Assembly (NCBI GenBank): GCA_020410825.1
Contig: CP084576.1
Coordinates: forward strand, 868,001-932,000
Reading direction: 5' to 3'
Length of the DNA: 64,000 bases
Source: Candidatus Megaera endosymbiont of Mesostigma viride
GTDB taxonomy: Bacteria > Pseudomonadota > Alphaproteobacteria > Rickettsiales > Rickettsiaceae
The translations under genes were made by a program, and so were the position numbers. Of this stretch, positions 10,524 through 20,147 are shown in pieces. A model generated the notes under the pieces. That model was not told the DNA's origin and ran no database searches. It worked only from the letters and a program-made list of their open reading frames with translations. Within the stretch, counting starts at the first letter, position 1, and each line of letters starts with the position of its first letter.

Positions 10524-11099
10524 TTATCCCTTAACTAGCTGCCAGAATTCCCGACGGTATTCAACCTGATCTTTAAAAACCCCTGTAAAATGGGTAGACT
10601 CTAATATACTGCCGCCTTTCATAGTCCCTCTTGACGTCATGCAGCTATGTGTCGCTGCTACCCTTACTGCAACTCCACGAGGCTTCAAGTATGTATCTAG
10701 GGCTTCCGCAATATTTGCAGTCATTTTTTCCTGAATTTGTAACCGTTTAGAAAATGCGTCTACCAGTCTTGCAAGTTTGCTTATTCCGACAACAAAACCA
10801 TCTGGTAAATAAGCAATATCGACAAAACCAGTAAAAGGTAACATATGATGCTCACAAGAGGAACTAAAATTAATGGATCTCAGTAAAACTATATCATTAA
10901 AGTTGCTGATATCATAAAATCTGGTGTTTAGTATTTCCTCTATATTAACTTTATAACCGGAAAAAAGTTCATCATAACTCTTAATTACCCTAGAGGGAGT
11001 AGCTCGCATTCCTTCCCGGTTTGCATCCTCGCCTATATAGCGAAGCAGAGTTCTAACAGCTTCTTCTGCCTGTTGTTTTGTTGGTCTTTCCCCTATCAT
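10524..11099 (-). CDS. folE: GTP cyclohydrolase I
   Basis: Converts GTP to dihydroneopterin triphosphate, the first step of folate (and queuosine/tetrahydrobiopterin) synthesis. The 191-residue protein carries the family features: Zn-site [18 protein letters not shown]-like turn ([30 protein letters not shown]) and the second zinc Cys in [11 protein letters not shown]. The open frame extends to 11165, but the extra 22 residues overlap the upstream gene and match nothing; the ATG at 11099 ([19 protein letters not shown]) fits the family N-terminus and leaves a 28-base gap. It is in a run with a heme-copper protein and proS, not with other folate genes. Confidence 0.95.
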   Translation of the reverse strand: MIGERPTKQQAEEAVRTLLRYIGEDANREGMRATPSRVIKSYDELFSGYKVNIEEILNTRFYDISNFNDIVLLRSINFSSSCEHHMLPFTGFVDIAYLPDGFVVGISKLARLVDAFSKRLQIQEKMTANIAEALDTYLKPRGVAVRVAATHSCMTSRGTMKGGSILESTHFTGVFKDQVEYRREFWQLVKG

Positions 11100-11127
11100 A
11101 ACTATTTTCTGATATGTGTTATAAAAT

Positions 11128-12543
11128 TTACAAAGCGTATAGCCTTTTAGCACAAATATAAACAAACATCAACCCGCCAATAATCGCAATTAATCCTCCT
11201 CCTCCCAGTATTCCCATATAAAACTTGGCCGCCAAGGCTATTTCCCCGTCAGGATTTTTTCGCAATATTCCATATCCTCCTGCTAGAGCAAGTCCGGCAA
11301 TATGCAATAACTGACCAAAAGTAATAATAATAAGCTGAATATTAGGCCACTTAGAATAGCCGGAAAAGCTATTACCGCCGTCAATTGACTGTTTTGAGGA
11401 TAGAGAAAATGCAAATAACTTCTTGCTAAGAGTTTGATCAGGTGTTGCAAAAACCGAATCACGGAAACAGAATATGTACGCAAATCCAAGAAAAGCAATG
11501 CTAATACCAACTATTGATCCATGATAATGAGCCGGTATCGATAAATTTATTCCAGAAATTAAAACACCAATTAAACCACCGGCAAAAAATACCAATATTG
11601 AGGCCATAAAGGCTATGGCAACAAAGGATAGATGATTTTTGATTCTAGTAAATTTAAAAATATCGATAATTAACACTGCCATTAATAATGTGGGTGCGAT
11701 TCCTCCGCAATATTGCATATGTTTAGTAAAAAATACTGTAAACTCATATTCGGGCATTTGATAGGCTAAATGGCCATAAAAAACAAATAAACTTAAGATA
11801 AAGTTAATTATAAAAAGACTGCTATAGACTTTATAATAAATTAGTCCTTTTCCTATCCAGAGTTCAGCTAAAACCAGCCACACAAACATTACTATTTGTG
11901 TATATATAAACTGCAAGAGATGACCACCACTCCAAAATAGCAATTCATAATAATAATCAATTTCTATTGGAAAAATATTGGAGAGAGCCATAACCTCCTT
12001 ATAAGACAAGGCGAAACACCCCCATACCATAATATACATTAGCGATGAGGTCAATTTTACCACAGGTAAAATTTGGGCTGTATACTTTTCCTCTTTAAGA
12101 GGAAAATCGTGAAAACTGTTTATAAAGACTAATATTGAAAAATATAAGATGGAAGAACCAAACAAGCTAAGACCAATTATGAACCAAACATTCTCAAGTA
12201 TAGGTACATAATTATTCATTATTGGATTACTCTGGCCTATTAAAGGGCTAATAGTCATTAGAGCTATCCCAGCTAAAGCCAATTTGCTAAAAATATTGCT
12301 AAAATATAATCGCCGGCTTCCATAGGACCAAATTATACATGTAATCGAAAGCAACCAAGCTAATACTGATAAATTTACATGTATTACCAAAGAAGATTTA
12401 AATACGGATTTATCGCTGATTATTTGAGATAATTGAGGCGTTCTTAAAATAACTAAAACTATAGAATAGAAACCAGCAAGAGCTAGAGCCCATATGCCGT
12501 TTTTAAGCCAGGAAATTGCTAGTTTATTTTCTGTTTCAATCAT
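11128..12543 (-). CDS. Heme-copper oxidase subunit I-like membrane protein
   Basis: A 471-residue protein of about 12 membrane segments with the layout of cbb3/NorB-like heme-copper oxidase subunit I. Candidate heme ligands are H55 ([11 protein letters not shown], segment 2) and the H339-x-H341 pair (PAHYHGS, segment 10); H208 (SGGHLLQ) matches the CuB histidine of segment 6. The His-His pair expected in segment 7 is not evident; only H258 and H275 are nearby. It may therefore be a divergent or non-catalytic member rather than a terminal oxidase. Its start overlaps the comEC stop by one base, and no subunit II or cytochrome c gene accompanies it. Confidence 0.75.
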   Translation of the reverse strand: MIETENKLAISWLKNGIWALALAGFYSIVLVILRTPQLSQIISDKSVFKSSLVIHVNLSVLAWLLSITCIIWSYGSRRLYFSNIFSKLALAGIALMTISPLIGQSNPIMNNYVPILENVWFIIGLSLFGSSILYFSILVFINSFHDFPLKEEKYTAQILPVVKLTSSLMYIMVWGCFALSYKEVMALSNIFPIEIDYYYELLFWSGGHLLQFIYTQIVMFVWLVLAELWIGKGLIYYKVYSSLFIINFILSLFVFYGHLAYQMPEYEFTVFFTKHMQYCGGIAPTLLMAVLIIDIFKFTRIKNHLSFVAIAFMASILVFFAGGLIGVLISGINLSIPAHYHGSIVGISIAFLGFAYIFCFRDSVFATPDQTLSKKLFAFSLSSKQSIDGGNSFSGYSKWPNIQLIIITFGQLLHIAGLALAGGYGILRKNPDGEIALAAKFYMGILGGGGLIAIIGGLMFVYICAKRLYAL

Positions 12544-14567
12544 TATTCCTTAATTTTCCAAATAGGTTCTTGTCCAAATTTTGCATAACAACTACTTTTC
12601 TGACAAAAAACTAGTACTATTCCAAAATTAACCAAATCACTATAATTTACAACTAAGCCGTTGTTATTACAAACTAGTTTCGGAGACATTATAATTTGTA
12701 CCTTAGCATCAGAGCAATTGGTATAATTTAGAGATACAGTAAAGTTTTCGTCACTCACAGCTAGTTCAAATAATTGATCCTTTAGCTCAGTTTCAAAATA
12801 TCTACTTTTTTTTGTACCATACCAACCTAACCAATATTCTTGGGTAAAGTTAGAGATTCGATATTTTGAATATATATCTATAACATCTTTATTTTTTACG
12901 CCAATTGCTTTAATTCTATGATCATAGATAAAATCAGGTTTTGGTGATAAATACATCATAACTAAAGATATAAGAATAATCAGAAGACCAAAATAGCGCC
13001 AGGTAGTCTGCCACAAGCAAATCCAAAAAAATCCAAAAGTAAATATTAACATGCTAAAATCAGTTATATATCCGGTATCTATTGTCGATATTGGTAGATT
13101 AACTACATACTCAGCACTAGTGGTAATAATTTTAACAAAAAAACCAAGTAATTTCAGGCTATAATTACATGCATTAAAAGGCATCAGTACCAAAGAAATA
13201 ATAGCTAAAGGCATCATAAAAAATGACATGAGTGGGACCGCTAGCAAATTCATCAAAAGGGAATATGTAGCAAATTTATAAAAATGATAGATCACAAAAG
13301 GAGCTGTAACAATACTGCCTAAGAAACTAGAATAAAGGTTGCCAAAAACATAAAGTTTTATAGAAGCAAAAATTCCTTTGCTCCTACCGATTAATTTCTG
13401 ATTACGGAGATAAAGCTCATATCCGGAAATTAAACATAATACTGCTGAAAATGATAACTGAAAACTTGGGTGCAGGACATATTCCGGAGAAAATAACAAG
13501 ATACACGTTCCCGCTACCATTACTGAACGAAGAGGATATGCGGACCTCTCCATGATAATTGCAAAAATAACGAAAAATGTCATTATAAAGGCTCTGGTAG
13601 CAGCTATATTTGCACCACTAAGTAGCAAATAACCGAAACTTCCTATAATTGAAATAATTCCTGCAGCAACTTTTATGTTTATTTTATATGACAAATAATT
13701 TGAGCAATTTAGCAAAAACCTACTGCTGATAAAAAAAATCATCGCTACTAATGATAGGTGCAATCCTGAAACACTTAAGATATGAGCAATTCCGCTATTT
13801 CTCATATTATCGGCCATATGTTTATTTATAGCTTTAGTTTCGCCAATAAGTATGGCCGCTACAAAATTACCTTGATCAGGACCAAGAATTCTTATCAATT
13901 CCTTATATATAATACCCCTTATATTTTGAAGCTTATCATAAAAATAGCCAGATTGGGATTTAATAACTTTAGGAGAACTAACAGCAAATCCTGTCGCTGT
14001 AATACCATTTAAATACATATAAAGGCCAAAATCGTAACCCCCGGGTAGCAAAGCGGAATTAAGAGGGAAAAGCTGAACGCGTAAATTTATTACGTCATTT
14101 TTTAGAAAATCTAGGCTACTCTCTCCTCTTAAACTTACTTTGATTTTACCAAAATTATTATCATTTTTATTTAAAATTACTACATTATCGAGAATTAACT
14201 GCGATCCACCTATCGTAGGTTTTACTTCTAAAACCTTCGCCTCTATATCAAAAACATTCGTCTTTGATATAGGCCTTGGGCTAGTTTTAGCGTTAGTGAC
14301 CCTAAAATGAGTAATTACTACTCCAGAGGCAAAAGAAAATAATATGGTAAGAAATAAGCTAAATATAAGTTTTTCTTTTTTCCTTAGAGAAAATATGAAA
14401 TAGAGTAAAACAGATGAAGTTATAAAACAGGAGTTAAATGAAACACCCTGATTAAAAAGCTCAACGGATTTCAAATAAAAAGCAATACCATAAAAAAAGA
14501 AAACAAAATACCATAAGCTTAAATGATGGTATTCTTGTTCTAGTTTCTTGATAAAGTAGGTAAACAT
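12543..14567 (-). CDS. comEC: ComEC/Rec2-family DNA-uptake channel protein
   Basis: Polytopic inner-membrane protein of the ComEC/Rec2 family, which moves single-stranded DNA across the cytoplasmic membrane. Residues about 90-190 form the DUF4131/OB-like periplasmic domain, and about 225-500 the Competence domain with the typical NSGIAHILSVSGLHLSLVA motif. The C-terminal soluble part (about 540-674) is short and has no HxHxDH motif, so the metallo-beta-lactamase nuclease domain is absent or lost. It heads a minus-strand run with the oxidase-like gene. Function in DNA uptake is inference from the family. Confidence 0.9.
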   Translation of the reverse strand: MFTYFIKKLEQEYHHLSLWYFVFFFYGIAFYLKSVELFNQGVSFNSCFITSSVLLYFIFSLRKKEKLIFSLFLTILFSFASGVVITHFRVTNAKTSPRPISKTNVFDIEAKVLEVKPTIGGSQLILDNVVILNKNDNNFGKIKVSLRGESSLDFLKNDVINLRVQLFPLNSALLPGGYDFGLYMYLNGITATGFAVSSPKVIKSQSGYFYDKLQNIRGIIYKELIRILGPDQGNFVAAILIGETKAINKHMADNMRNSGIAHILSVSGLHLSLVAMIFFISSRFLLNCSNYLSYKINIKVAAGIISIIGSFGYLLLSGANIAATRAFIMTFFVIFAIIMERSAYPLRSVMVAGTCILLFSPEYVLHPSFQLSFSAVLCLISGYELYLRNQKLIGRSKGIFASIKLYVFGNLYSSFLGSIVTAPFVIYHFYKFATYSLLMNLLAVPLMSFFMMPLAIISLVLMPFNACNYSLKLLGFFVKIITTSAEYVVNLPISTIDTGYITDFSMLIFTFGFFWICLWQTTWRYFGLLIILISLVMMYLSPKPDFIYDHRIKAIGVKNKDVIDIYSKYRISNFTQEYWLGWYGTKKSRYFETELKDQLFELAVSDENFTVSLNYTNCSDAKVQIIMSPKLVCNNNGLVVNYSDLVNFGIVLVFCQKSSCYAKFGQEPIWKIKE

Positions 14568-14677
14568 TTAACCATCTAATCCGTGTTAAAATACGCACGC
14601 ATATTACCAAAAATCCCTTTTTTAGAAAGCCAAGGCTAGAAATGAAAAATAATTCTCAATATAAATTAGCAAAATAT

Positions 14678-15517
14678 TTAAGAAAATAATTTGAGCAAGC
14701 CGCCGATTATATTATGGTGACTTGTTAGAGCCAGCACTACTTCGATAGTAATCAGAAGAACAATAATCAGTTCTAATCTTGTTGAATGCCTATGATTTAA
14801 ATCACTTGAAAGCACGCTATAAAGCTCATGGATTAGGTTCAAGTGGTTATTTAATATACCTTGTCTTAGGATAATGTCCTGAAACTCAACCGTCATATTA
14901 TAGATTGGCTCAAAACTTGGTCTACGCCAGAAAAATTCGGGGATATCTAGGATATCACTATGTAAATTAATTGAAAACCTTGCATTAAATAACTCGCCTA
15001 ACTGTTTTGACAACTGAGACCTAGATAGAGAAACTCGTCCTGTTTGCGCTAATTCTTTTTGGATAGGCTTGATGCGCTTAAGCAGGGTAATTACCGATTC
15101 TTCTAGGTCATTTAGTTTAACTGATTGGGCCAGCGCATGAGAAACTGATAATTTTACTAGAGTAGAATCATTACCAAGAATAATTATGTTTTTCTCTTCG
15201 TTAATATATGTTCTATCTTCAATATCGTTATAATCAAAATCAATAAATTCGGAGTGAGCTTCTTTCAATTTTCTTTTTTCTACAAAACCGATATTTCTTA
15301 ATATTTCCTCTTCTTTCTTTTCATCTGCGCCCCAAATGATAATACATCCAAAAGTAAATAGAAATACATCTATTGGATGAGAATCATGTTCGTTAGCTAA
15401 TTGATAATGAAGTACTTTTTCAATGAATTCTGGGTTAATTGTAGTTTTTTCTAATATCGAAATAGTTTCTTGATTTAATGTATATTCCTCAGCAGTACAA
15501 TAAGACGAGCATCTCAT
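14678..15517 (-). CDS. RMD1/YagE (DUF155) family membrane protein
   Basis: A 279-residue member of the DUF155 family, which includes the mitochondrial RMND1/RMD1 proteins needed for mitochondrial translation. The core motif regions are VFLFTFGCIIIWG (about 51-63), LVKLSVSHALAQSVKL and SDILDIPEFFWRRPSFEPIY, and one C-terminal membrane segment (about 248-266) anchors it. The bacterial function is unknown. It is divergently placed from bioY with 190 bases between them. The rickettsial and mitochondrial copies belong to one family, which is the main reason for interest. Confidence 0.85.
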   Translation of the reverse strand: MRCSSYCTAEEYTLNQETISILEKTTINPEFIEKVLHYQLANEHDSHPIDVFLFTFGCIIIWGADEKKEEEILRNIGFVEKRKLKEAHSEFIDFDYNDIEDRTYINEEKNIIILGNDSTLVKLSVSHALAQSVKLNDLEESVITLLKRIKPIQKELAQTGRVSLSRSQLSKQLGELFNARFSINLHSDILDIPEFFWRRPSFEPIYNMTVEFQDIILRQGILNNHLNLIHELYSVLSSDLNHRHSTRLELIIVLLITIEVVLALTSHHNIIGGLLKLFS

Positions 15518-15579
15518 AATTAGTATTAAAATTATTTATTTCGGATTCTACGAGTCCCAATCATTGTTGTCAAACTAAT

Positions 15580-15596
15580 TTAACCAATTAGGTTAA
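15580..15596. promoter_or_regulatory. Small palindrome upstream of bioY, candidate operator
   Basis: TTAACC (15580-15585) and GGTTAA (15591-15596) form a perfect 6-bp inverted repeat with a 5-base spacer in the region between the DUF155 gene and bioY. It resembles neither the BirA operator (longer arms and spacer) nor an obvious BioR box, so the regulator is unknown. It lies about 50 bases upstream of the -35 box listed next. Confidence 0.25.
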
Positions 15597-15647
15597 TAAC
15601 CCTTTTAACACTAATAGCTATTTCAACCATAAATACATATAATATAG

Positions 15648-15675
15648 TTGACCGGCTAAAAATCATATTTATAAT
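15648..15675 (+). promoter_or_regulatory. Sigma-70 promoter of bioY
   Basis: TTGACC (15648-15653), a 16-base spacer and a perfect TATAAT (15670-15675) lie 32 bases upstream of the bioY ATG. The leader would be about 25 bases and contains the strong ribosome-binding site GGAGG just before the start. Confidence 0.75.
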
Positions 15676-15707
15676 TACGACATTAATTAGGTTATGGAGG
15701 TTCTAAA

Positions 15708-16259
15708 ATGAATTTAAATTCCGTTATAAAAAAATCGATTACTGAATCCGGTCTTTTAAGAGTCATACTTGGGATAATTTTGATGTTTCTAGCAGCTCAA
15801 GTACAAATTCCTCTAGAACCAGTTCCCATAACATTACATACGGTCGGAACCCTAATAATCGCTCTTTGCTATAATAAAAAAGAGGCTATGCAAGCCATCA
15901 TTGGATATGTAACACTCGGAGCAATAGGCTTGCCTGTTTTTGCTGGTTTTTCTACAGGATTACCAGTATTATTTGGATCAACGGGTGGGTATTTATTTGG
16001 TATGATTCTTTGTGTTTATGTAGTTGCTACAATGAGAGAAAAATTTGGTGAAGATACAATTTTAAAACTAATTGTATATAGTATTATTGGCTCTATTTGT
16101 GTATTTATGATTGGTACACCTCAATTAGCACTACTTGTTGGTTTAGAAAAAGCTATAGAAGTCGGCTTATTACCATTTATTATTCCAGGAATAGTAAAAG
16201 CCCTCTTTACCGCTTCTTCTGTTAATCTGTTAAAGCGAAACATTAAGTGGAAGAAATAA
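15708..16259 (+). CDS. bioY: Biotin transporter BioY (S component)
   Basis: Membrane-embedded biotin-binding protein of 183 residues with about six membrane segments. The BioY signature is present: [18 protein letters not shown] near residues 25-42, then [25 protein letters not shown]. It can work alone or with a shared ECF module; no ATPase or EcfT gene is nearby. The start is fixed by TATGGAGG upstream of the ATG. No biotin synthesis gene is nearby, consistent with an intracellular bacterium importing host biotin. It overlaps the next gene by 13 bases. Confidence 0.96.
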   Translation: MNLNSVIKKSITESGLLRVILGIILMFLAAQVQIPLEPVPITLHTVGTLIIALCYNKKEAMQAIIGYVTLGAIGLPVFAGFSTGLPVLFGSTGGYLFGMILCVYVVATMREKFGEDTILKLIVYSIIGSICVFMIGTPQLALLVGLEKAIEVGLLPFIIPGIVKALFTASSVNLLKRNIKWKK

Positions 16260-16669
16260 TAAAATTTCGTCCCCATCATTTTTTATGCACCCTTGGTTTT
16301 CAAGGTCACGGTTATTCTCTTGGCTTTGTAAAAAATTATAAAAAAATTGTCCAGCGACTAATATCTGACGAAAATACGCTAATTGAAGTAGTAGGCAATA
16401 TAGATAGTATCTGTTTTGCCTGCCCTAATAAAGTAAATGAAAACTTATGTACCACTCAAGGCAAAATTACTAAGCTCGATTCCAGGCATCAACAAATACT
16501 TGGCCTTAAAATCGGTGAAATATTGAGCTGGAAAGAAGCAAAGGTAAAAATCAAAAAATATATGACAATTCAAAAGTTTGATTATACTTGTGATGGCTGT
16601 TCCTGGAAAGAATATGGAATTTGTCAAAAAGCTTTAGAAAACATGCTACAGGAAGGTGAAAGTTTTTAG
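16247..16669 (+). CDS. DUF1284 domain protein, possibly metal- or FeS-binding
   Basis: A 140-residue cytoplasmic protein beginning at a GTG inside the end of bioY, so it is translationally coupled. It starts with the DUF1284 pattern [18 protein letters not shown] and carries several cysteines in [19 protein letters not shown] and GICQKA, compatible with a metal or iron-sulfur centre. The function of the family is unknown. Pairing with bioY suggests a link to cofactor metabolism, but that is only context. Confidence 0.8.
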   Translation: MEEIIKFRPHHFLCTLGFQGHGYSLGFVKNYKKIVQRLISDENTLIEVVGNIDSICFACPNKVNENLCTTQGKITKLDSRHQQILGLKIGEILSWKEAKVKIKKYMTIQKFDYTCDGCSWKEYGICQKALENMLQEGESF

Positions 16670-16693
16670 TTACGTTAAGCATAATAATTAAAT

Positions 16694-17185
16694 ATGAAGA
16701 AATATTTATTGCTATTAATTTTTGTATCTATAAATTTGGTTTCATCTTGCTCCCCGATACCAAGTGCCCTGAACTCCTCAATATTACAGGAAGCAGAAAA
16801 GCTCCCTAAAACTGGGATACTTAAGCAAAGAAAAAATTATGTGTACCTAGCATTGGATAATCAATATATCCATTCTCTATATCCTATCATACAAAATTTT
16901 GATAATAAATTTCAAAAGCCTCCTTATTTCCGCAAGACTGATCCCATAGGATCGCATATTAGCGTAATGTATGAAAAAGAAACAGAGAATTTAAATATTG
17001 AAGAAATAAACAAAAGTTTTAATTTCACTCTCAATAAATTAAAACTGGTTGAATCTAAAGGGAAATCCTATTACGTTCTGGAAGTAGAAAGCCATGAGTT
17101 AGAAAAACTTAGGCTAAAATATGGATTACCAAAATTACTGAATGGTTTTAAATTTCATATTACCGTTGCTATAAAAGAACTATAA
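16694..17185 (+). CDS. Lipoprotein with a 2H-phosphoesterase-like core
   Basis: Residues 1-18 form a hydrophobic signal ending in the lipobox LVSS-C19. The rest (144 residues) shows two short motifs, H88-I-S90 (GSHISVMYE) and H155-I-T157 (FKFHITVAI), 67 residues apart and each inside a predicted beta strand. That is the H-x-S/T pair of the 2H phosphoesterase (LigT/CPDase) superfamily. Known 2H proteins act on cyclic phosphates or 2',5' bonds, mostly in the cytoplasm; an exported, lipid-anchored version is unusual. Fold and activity are inferred from the motifs only. It follows the DUF1284 gene by 24 bases. Confidence 0.7.
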   Translation: MKKYLLLLIFVSINLVSSCSPIPSALNSSILQEAEKLPKTGILKQRKNYVYLALDNQYIHSLYPIIQNFDNKFQKPPYFRKTDPIGSHISVMYEKETENLNIEEINKSFNFTLNKLKLVESKGKSYYVLEVESHELEKLRLKYGLPKLLNGFKFHITVAIKEL

Positions 17186-17233
17186 TAAACTTAGTAAATA
17201 TGGATTTAATAAATCTGATATTTTTTACATATA

Positions 17234-17258
17234 ATACTTGACTATTTTAGTTGTCTAA
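17234..17258 (+). promoter_or_regulatory. IscR type-1 operator overlapping the iscR promoter
   Basis: The 25 bases start ATACTTGACTATTTTAG and continue with TTGTCTAA. Compared with the enterobacterial type-1 IscR consensus (ATASYYGACTRWWWYAGTCRRSTAT), all but three positions agree. The TTGACT inside it (17238-17243) is also a good -35 box, with a weak -10 (TAGTTT, 17261-17266) 17 bases on. Binding of [2Fe-2S]-IscR here would block the promoter, giving negative autoregulation of the isc cluster. The consensus is from memory of the family. Confidence 0.65.
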
Positions 17259-17317
17259 GTTAGTTTCTAAAGGTTATAGTTTTAGTATTTTTTAGGGTTA
17301 AACGGGGTAATGATTAT

Positions 17318-17746
17318 ATGATGCTCACAACGAAAAGCAGGTATGCAGTTATGGCAATAGTAGAGGTTGCTACTAGCCAGACAACGAGGCCCATAAAACT
17401 AGCTGATATTTCCAATAAGCAAACTATACCTCTAAATTATTTGGAACAAATTTTTTTGAAGCTAAAAAAAGCTGATATAGTCAGATCAGTCAAGGGGCCA
17501 GGTGGTGGTTATTTTCTAAATATCCCTTCAGAATCTCTTAATATTATAGAGATTATAGATGCAGTTGAAGAAAATACTAAAATGACCCGTTGTTCGGTAG
17601 ATAAGTCCTGTCGGAAAAATGGCACTAAATGTATGACTCATGATTTATGGAAAGGCCTTGGTAATCAGATCCGTAATTATTTTTCATCTATTTCAGTAGC
17701 AGATGTTATGGCAGGAGAAATAGATTTTCATATAGTTAAAGAATAG
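17318..17746 (+). CDS. iscR: Fe-S cluster assembly regulator IscR (Rrf2 family)
   Basis: Rrf2-type winged-helix repressor that senses [2Fe-2S] status. The N-terminal MLTTKSRYAVMAIVEVA and the recognition region PLNYLEQIFLKLKKADIVRSVKGPGGGY are typical. Cluster ligands C92, C98, C105 and H108 (TRCSVDKSCRKNGTKCMTHD) match the IscR arrangement. It heads the isc cluster, four bases before the first cysteine desulfurase gene, and has an IscR-like operator 60-84 bases upstream. Two adjacent ATGs allow a start one codon later. Confidence 0.96.
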   Translation: MMLTTKSRYAVMAIVEVATSQTTRPIKLADISNKQTIPLNYLEQIFLKLKKADIVRSVKGPGGGYFLNIPSESLNIIEIIDAVEENTKMTRCSVDKSCRKNGTKCMTHDLWKGLGNQIRNYFSSISVADVMAGEIDFHIVKE

Positions 17747-17750
17747 TTAG

Positions 17751-18860
17751 ATGATTTACCTTGATCATAATTCCACTACTAATCTTCTAGAAGAGGCTAA
17801 AAATGCCATGCTGCTTGCACTTGCAAAACCTTTTAACCCTTCAGCTATACATGGTTTGGGCAGGGAAGGAAAAAAAATAATTGAGCAGGCACGGAAGCAA
17901 GTAGCCGGTCTTAGTGGAATTATTAACCATTTTCGGGATTATTATATTACTTTTACTTCCTCTGGAACAGAAGCAAATAACTTAATAATATCTAATTTTA
18001 ATAACGGAGAAGTTTTTGTTTCTGCAATCGAACATGCATCTATTCTAGCCCATGTAAAATTTGGAAATAATATTCAGATAATCTCAGTTGATGAAAACGG
18101 TATGGTTAACCCAGAAGATTTGAAAGAGAAGTTATCTAAAAGCGCCGCAGAAAAAAAATTGGTCTCTATAATATTTGCTAACAACGAAACTGGGGTAATT
18201 CAAGACATTAAGCAAATCACAAAAATAGCTCATGATTTTGGAGCACTTGTCCATAGCGACTGCGTCCAAGCGTTTGGCAAAATACCAGTAGATTTAGTGG
18301 ACCTAGACCTCGATTTTGCCACAATTTCCGCCCATAAAATAGGTGGACCCGTAGGCTCTGGCGCTCTAATTAGCAAAACAATCCACCATTTAGTTCCACA
18401 TATTATTGGCGGGGGGCAGGAAAAGGGACTTCGCTCGGGTACTGAAAATGTCGCTGCTACTGCCGGTTTTGGCGTGGCTGCTGAAATTGCAAACAGGGAG
18501 ATGGAATCAAGATATAAGCATTTAAAGGGATTGAGGGATTATTTAGAAAAGGAAATAGTAAAAATTTTTCCAAAAATCAAGGTTGTAAATCAGCAATCAG
18601 AGCGCTTACCAAATACTAGTTTAATTATTAATTTGGGCAAAAAGTCTGAAACGCAAATTATTGCTTTTGATCTAAAAAATATTGCTATAAGTTCTGGCGC
18701 AGCCTGTTCTTCGGGAAAAATAGGTTCATCAAAAACTCTTGAAGCAATGGGTTTTAGCGAAGAAGAAAGAGATTCTGCGATTAGAATTTCTCTTGGATAC
18801 ACCACCACAAAACAAGATATAGATAAATTCTTAAGAATATACAGAGAAATAAATAGTTAA
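17751..18860 (+). CDS. Cysteine desulfurase family protein (NifS/IscS-like, first copy)
   Basis: PLP enzyme that removes sulfur from cysteine. The 369-residue protein has the aminotransferase class V layout: LDHNSTT at the N-terminus, SSGTEANN, the PLP lysine K196 in SAHKIGGP and the catalytic loop cysteine C319 in GAACSSGKIGSS. Next to a full-length IscS it is a second, shorter paralogue, an arrangement also found in Rickettsia. The partner protein or sulfur acceptor is unknown. It starts four bases after iscR. Confidence 0.93.
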   Translation: MIYLDHNSTTNLLEEAKNAMLLALAKPFNPSAIHGLGREGKKIIEQARKQVAGLSGIINHFRDYYITFTSSGTEANNLIISNFNNGEVFVSAIEHASILAHVKFGNNIQIISVDENGMVNPEDLKEKLSKSAAEKKLVSIIFANNETGVIQDIKQITKIAHDFGALVHSDCVQAFGKIPVDLVDLDLDFATISAHKIGGPVGSGALISKTIHHLVPHIIGGGQEKGLRSGTENVAATAGFGVAAEIANREMESRYKHLKGLRDYLEKEIVKIFPKIKVVNQQSERLPNTSLIINLGKKSETQIIAFDLKNIAISSGAACSSGKIGSSKTLEAMGFSEEERDSAIRISLGYTTTKQDIDKFLRIYREINS

Positions 18861-18866
18861 ATAAAT

Positions 18867-20123
18867 ATGGGAAAATTAGAAAATTTAAAAAAAGAGCTAA
18901 TGAGTAAAAATTGCCGATTCCCGATTTACCTCGATAATCAGGCAACAACTCAGGTAGACCCAAGAGTAATTGAAGCCATGATGCCTTATTTAACCTCTGA
19001 TTTTGGCAATCCCCATTCAAGAAGCCACCCTTATGGCTGGGAAGCAGAAGAAGCTTGTAATATCGCCAGAAAACAAGTTGCAGATTTAATCGCAGCTGAA
19101 GAAAAGGAAATAATTTTTACTTCCGGTGCAACAGAGTCGAATAACCTAGCCCTAAAAGGAATTGCCAAATTTTATGGGGAAAAAAAGAAACATATTATAA
19201 CCCTGGTTACCGAGCATAAATGTATTTTAGATAGCTGTAGACACCTTGAGCAGGAAGGTTTCTCAGTTAGCTATTTACCGGTTATGGCAAATGGTATTGT
19301 TGACCTTCAAGTCTTGGAAAATGCAATTACCGAGCAAACGATTCTAGTTTCCATAATGGCAGTAAATAACGAGATTGGGGTAATCCAACCTTTGAAAGAA
19401 ATAGGTCAAATTTGCCGTAAATATAATGTATTTTTTCATTCTGATATAGCCCAGGCTTTTGGGAAAATTCCTATTAATGTAAATGAGTTGAATATTGATC
19501 TAGCTAGCATTTCAGGACATAAAATTTATGGCCCAAAAGGTGTTGGTGCTTTATACTTACGCAAAAAACCAAGAATTCGTCTTGCTCCAATATTTAATGG
19601 TGGCGGGCAAGAACGTGGACTTCGTTCCGGTACTCTTGCTCCATTTTTAGTAGTCGGTCTTGGTAAAGCCGCGGAACTTGCCTCTAATGAAATGGATAAG
19701 GATTATAGACATGTAAAAAAACTGTTCGATAAATTCTTAAGCAGAATCACTTCAGAAGCAAAAGAAGTGTACTTAAATGGTGATAAAGATAACAGATATC
19801 CTGGTAACTTAAACTTGAGTTTTGCCTATATTGAGGGGGAATCAATGATATTAGCAATTAAGGATTTAGCTGTTTCTTCCGGATCTGCCTGTACTTCCAC
19901 CTCGCTTGAACCGTCTTATATCCTTAGAGCTCTCGGGGTAGACGAAGCGTTAGCTCACACTTCCCTTCGTTTTGGGTTTGGGCGTTTTACTAAAGACGAG
20001 GAAATTGACTACGCAGTAGAACTGTTGCTATCGAAGATAAATAAATTAAGGGAGCTTAGCCCGCTATGGGAAATGGCACAAGAGGGAATTAATATTAACG
20101 AAATTAAGTGGGCAACTCATTAA
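18867..20123 (+). CDS. iscS: Cysteine desulfurase IscS
   Basis: Supplies sulfur to IscU and to tRNA thiolation. The 418-residue protein contains [27 protein letters not shown] lysine K219 in [10 protein letters not shown], the active cysteine C342 in [13 protein letters not shown] and the IscS C-terminal tail [10 protein letters not shown] that docks IscU. The start at 18867 is only six bases after the previous stop; an internal start at codon 12 (ATGAGTAAAAATTGC) is possible. Confidence 0.97.
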   Translation: MGKLENLKKELMSKNCRFPIYLDNQATTQVDPRVIEAMMPYLTSDFGNPHSRSHPYGWEAEEACNIARKQVADLIAAEEKEIIFTSGATESNNLALKGIAKFYGEKKKHIITLVTEHKCILDSCRHLEQEGFSVSYLPVMANGIVDLQVLENAITEQTILVSIMAVNNEIGVIQPLKEIGQICRKYNVFFHSDIAQAFGKIPINVNELNIDLASISGHKIYGPKGVGALYLRKKPRIRLAPIFNGGGQERGLRSGTLAPFLVVGLGKAAELASNEMDKDYRHVKKLFDKFLSRITSEAKEVYLNGDKDNRYPGNLNLSFAYIEGESMILAIKDLAVSSGSACTSTSLEPSYILRALGVDEALAHTSLRFGFGRFTKDEEIDYAVELLLSKINKLRELSPLWEMAQEGININEIKWATH

Positions 20124-20147
20124 AAATAAAATTGGAATGGTATAATT

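Noticed and set aside
18781-19020. Minus-strand frame across the two desulfurase genes
   Set aside because: Antisense shadow of iscS; no start signal.
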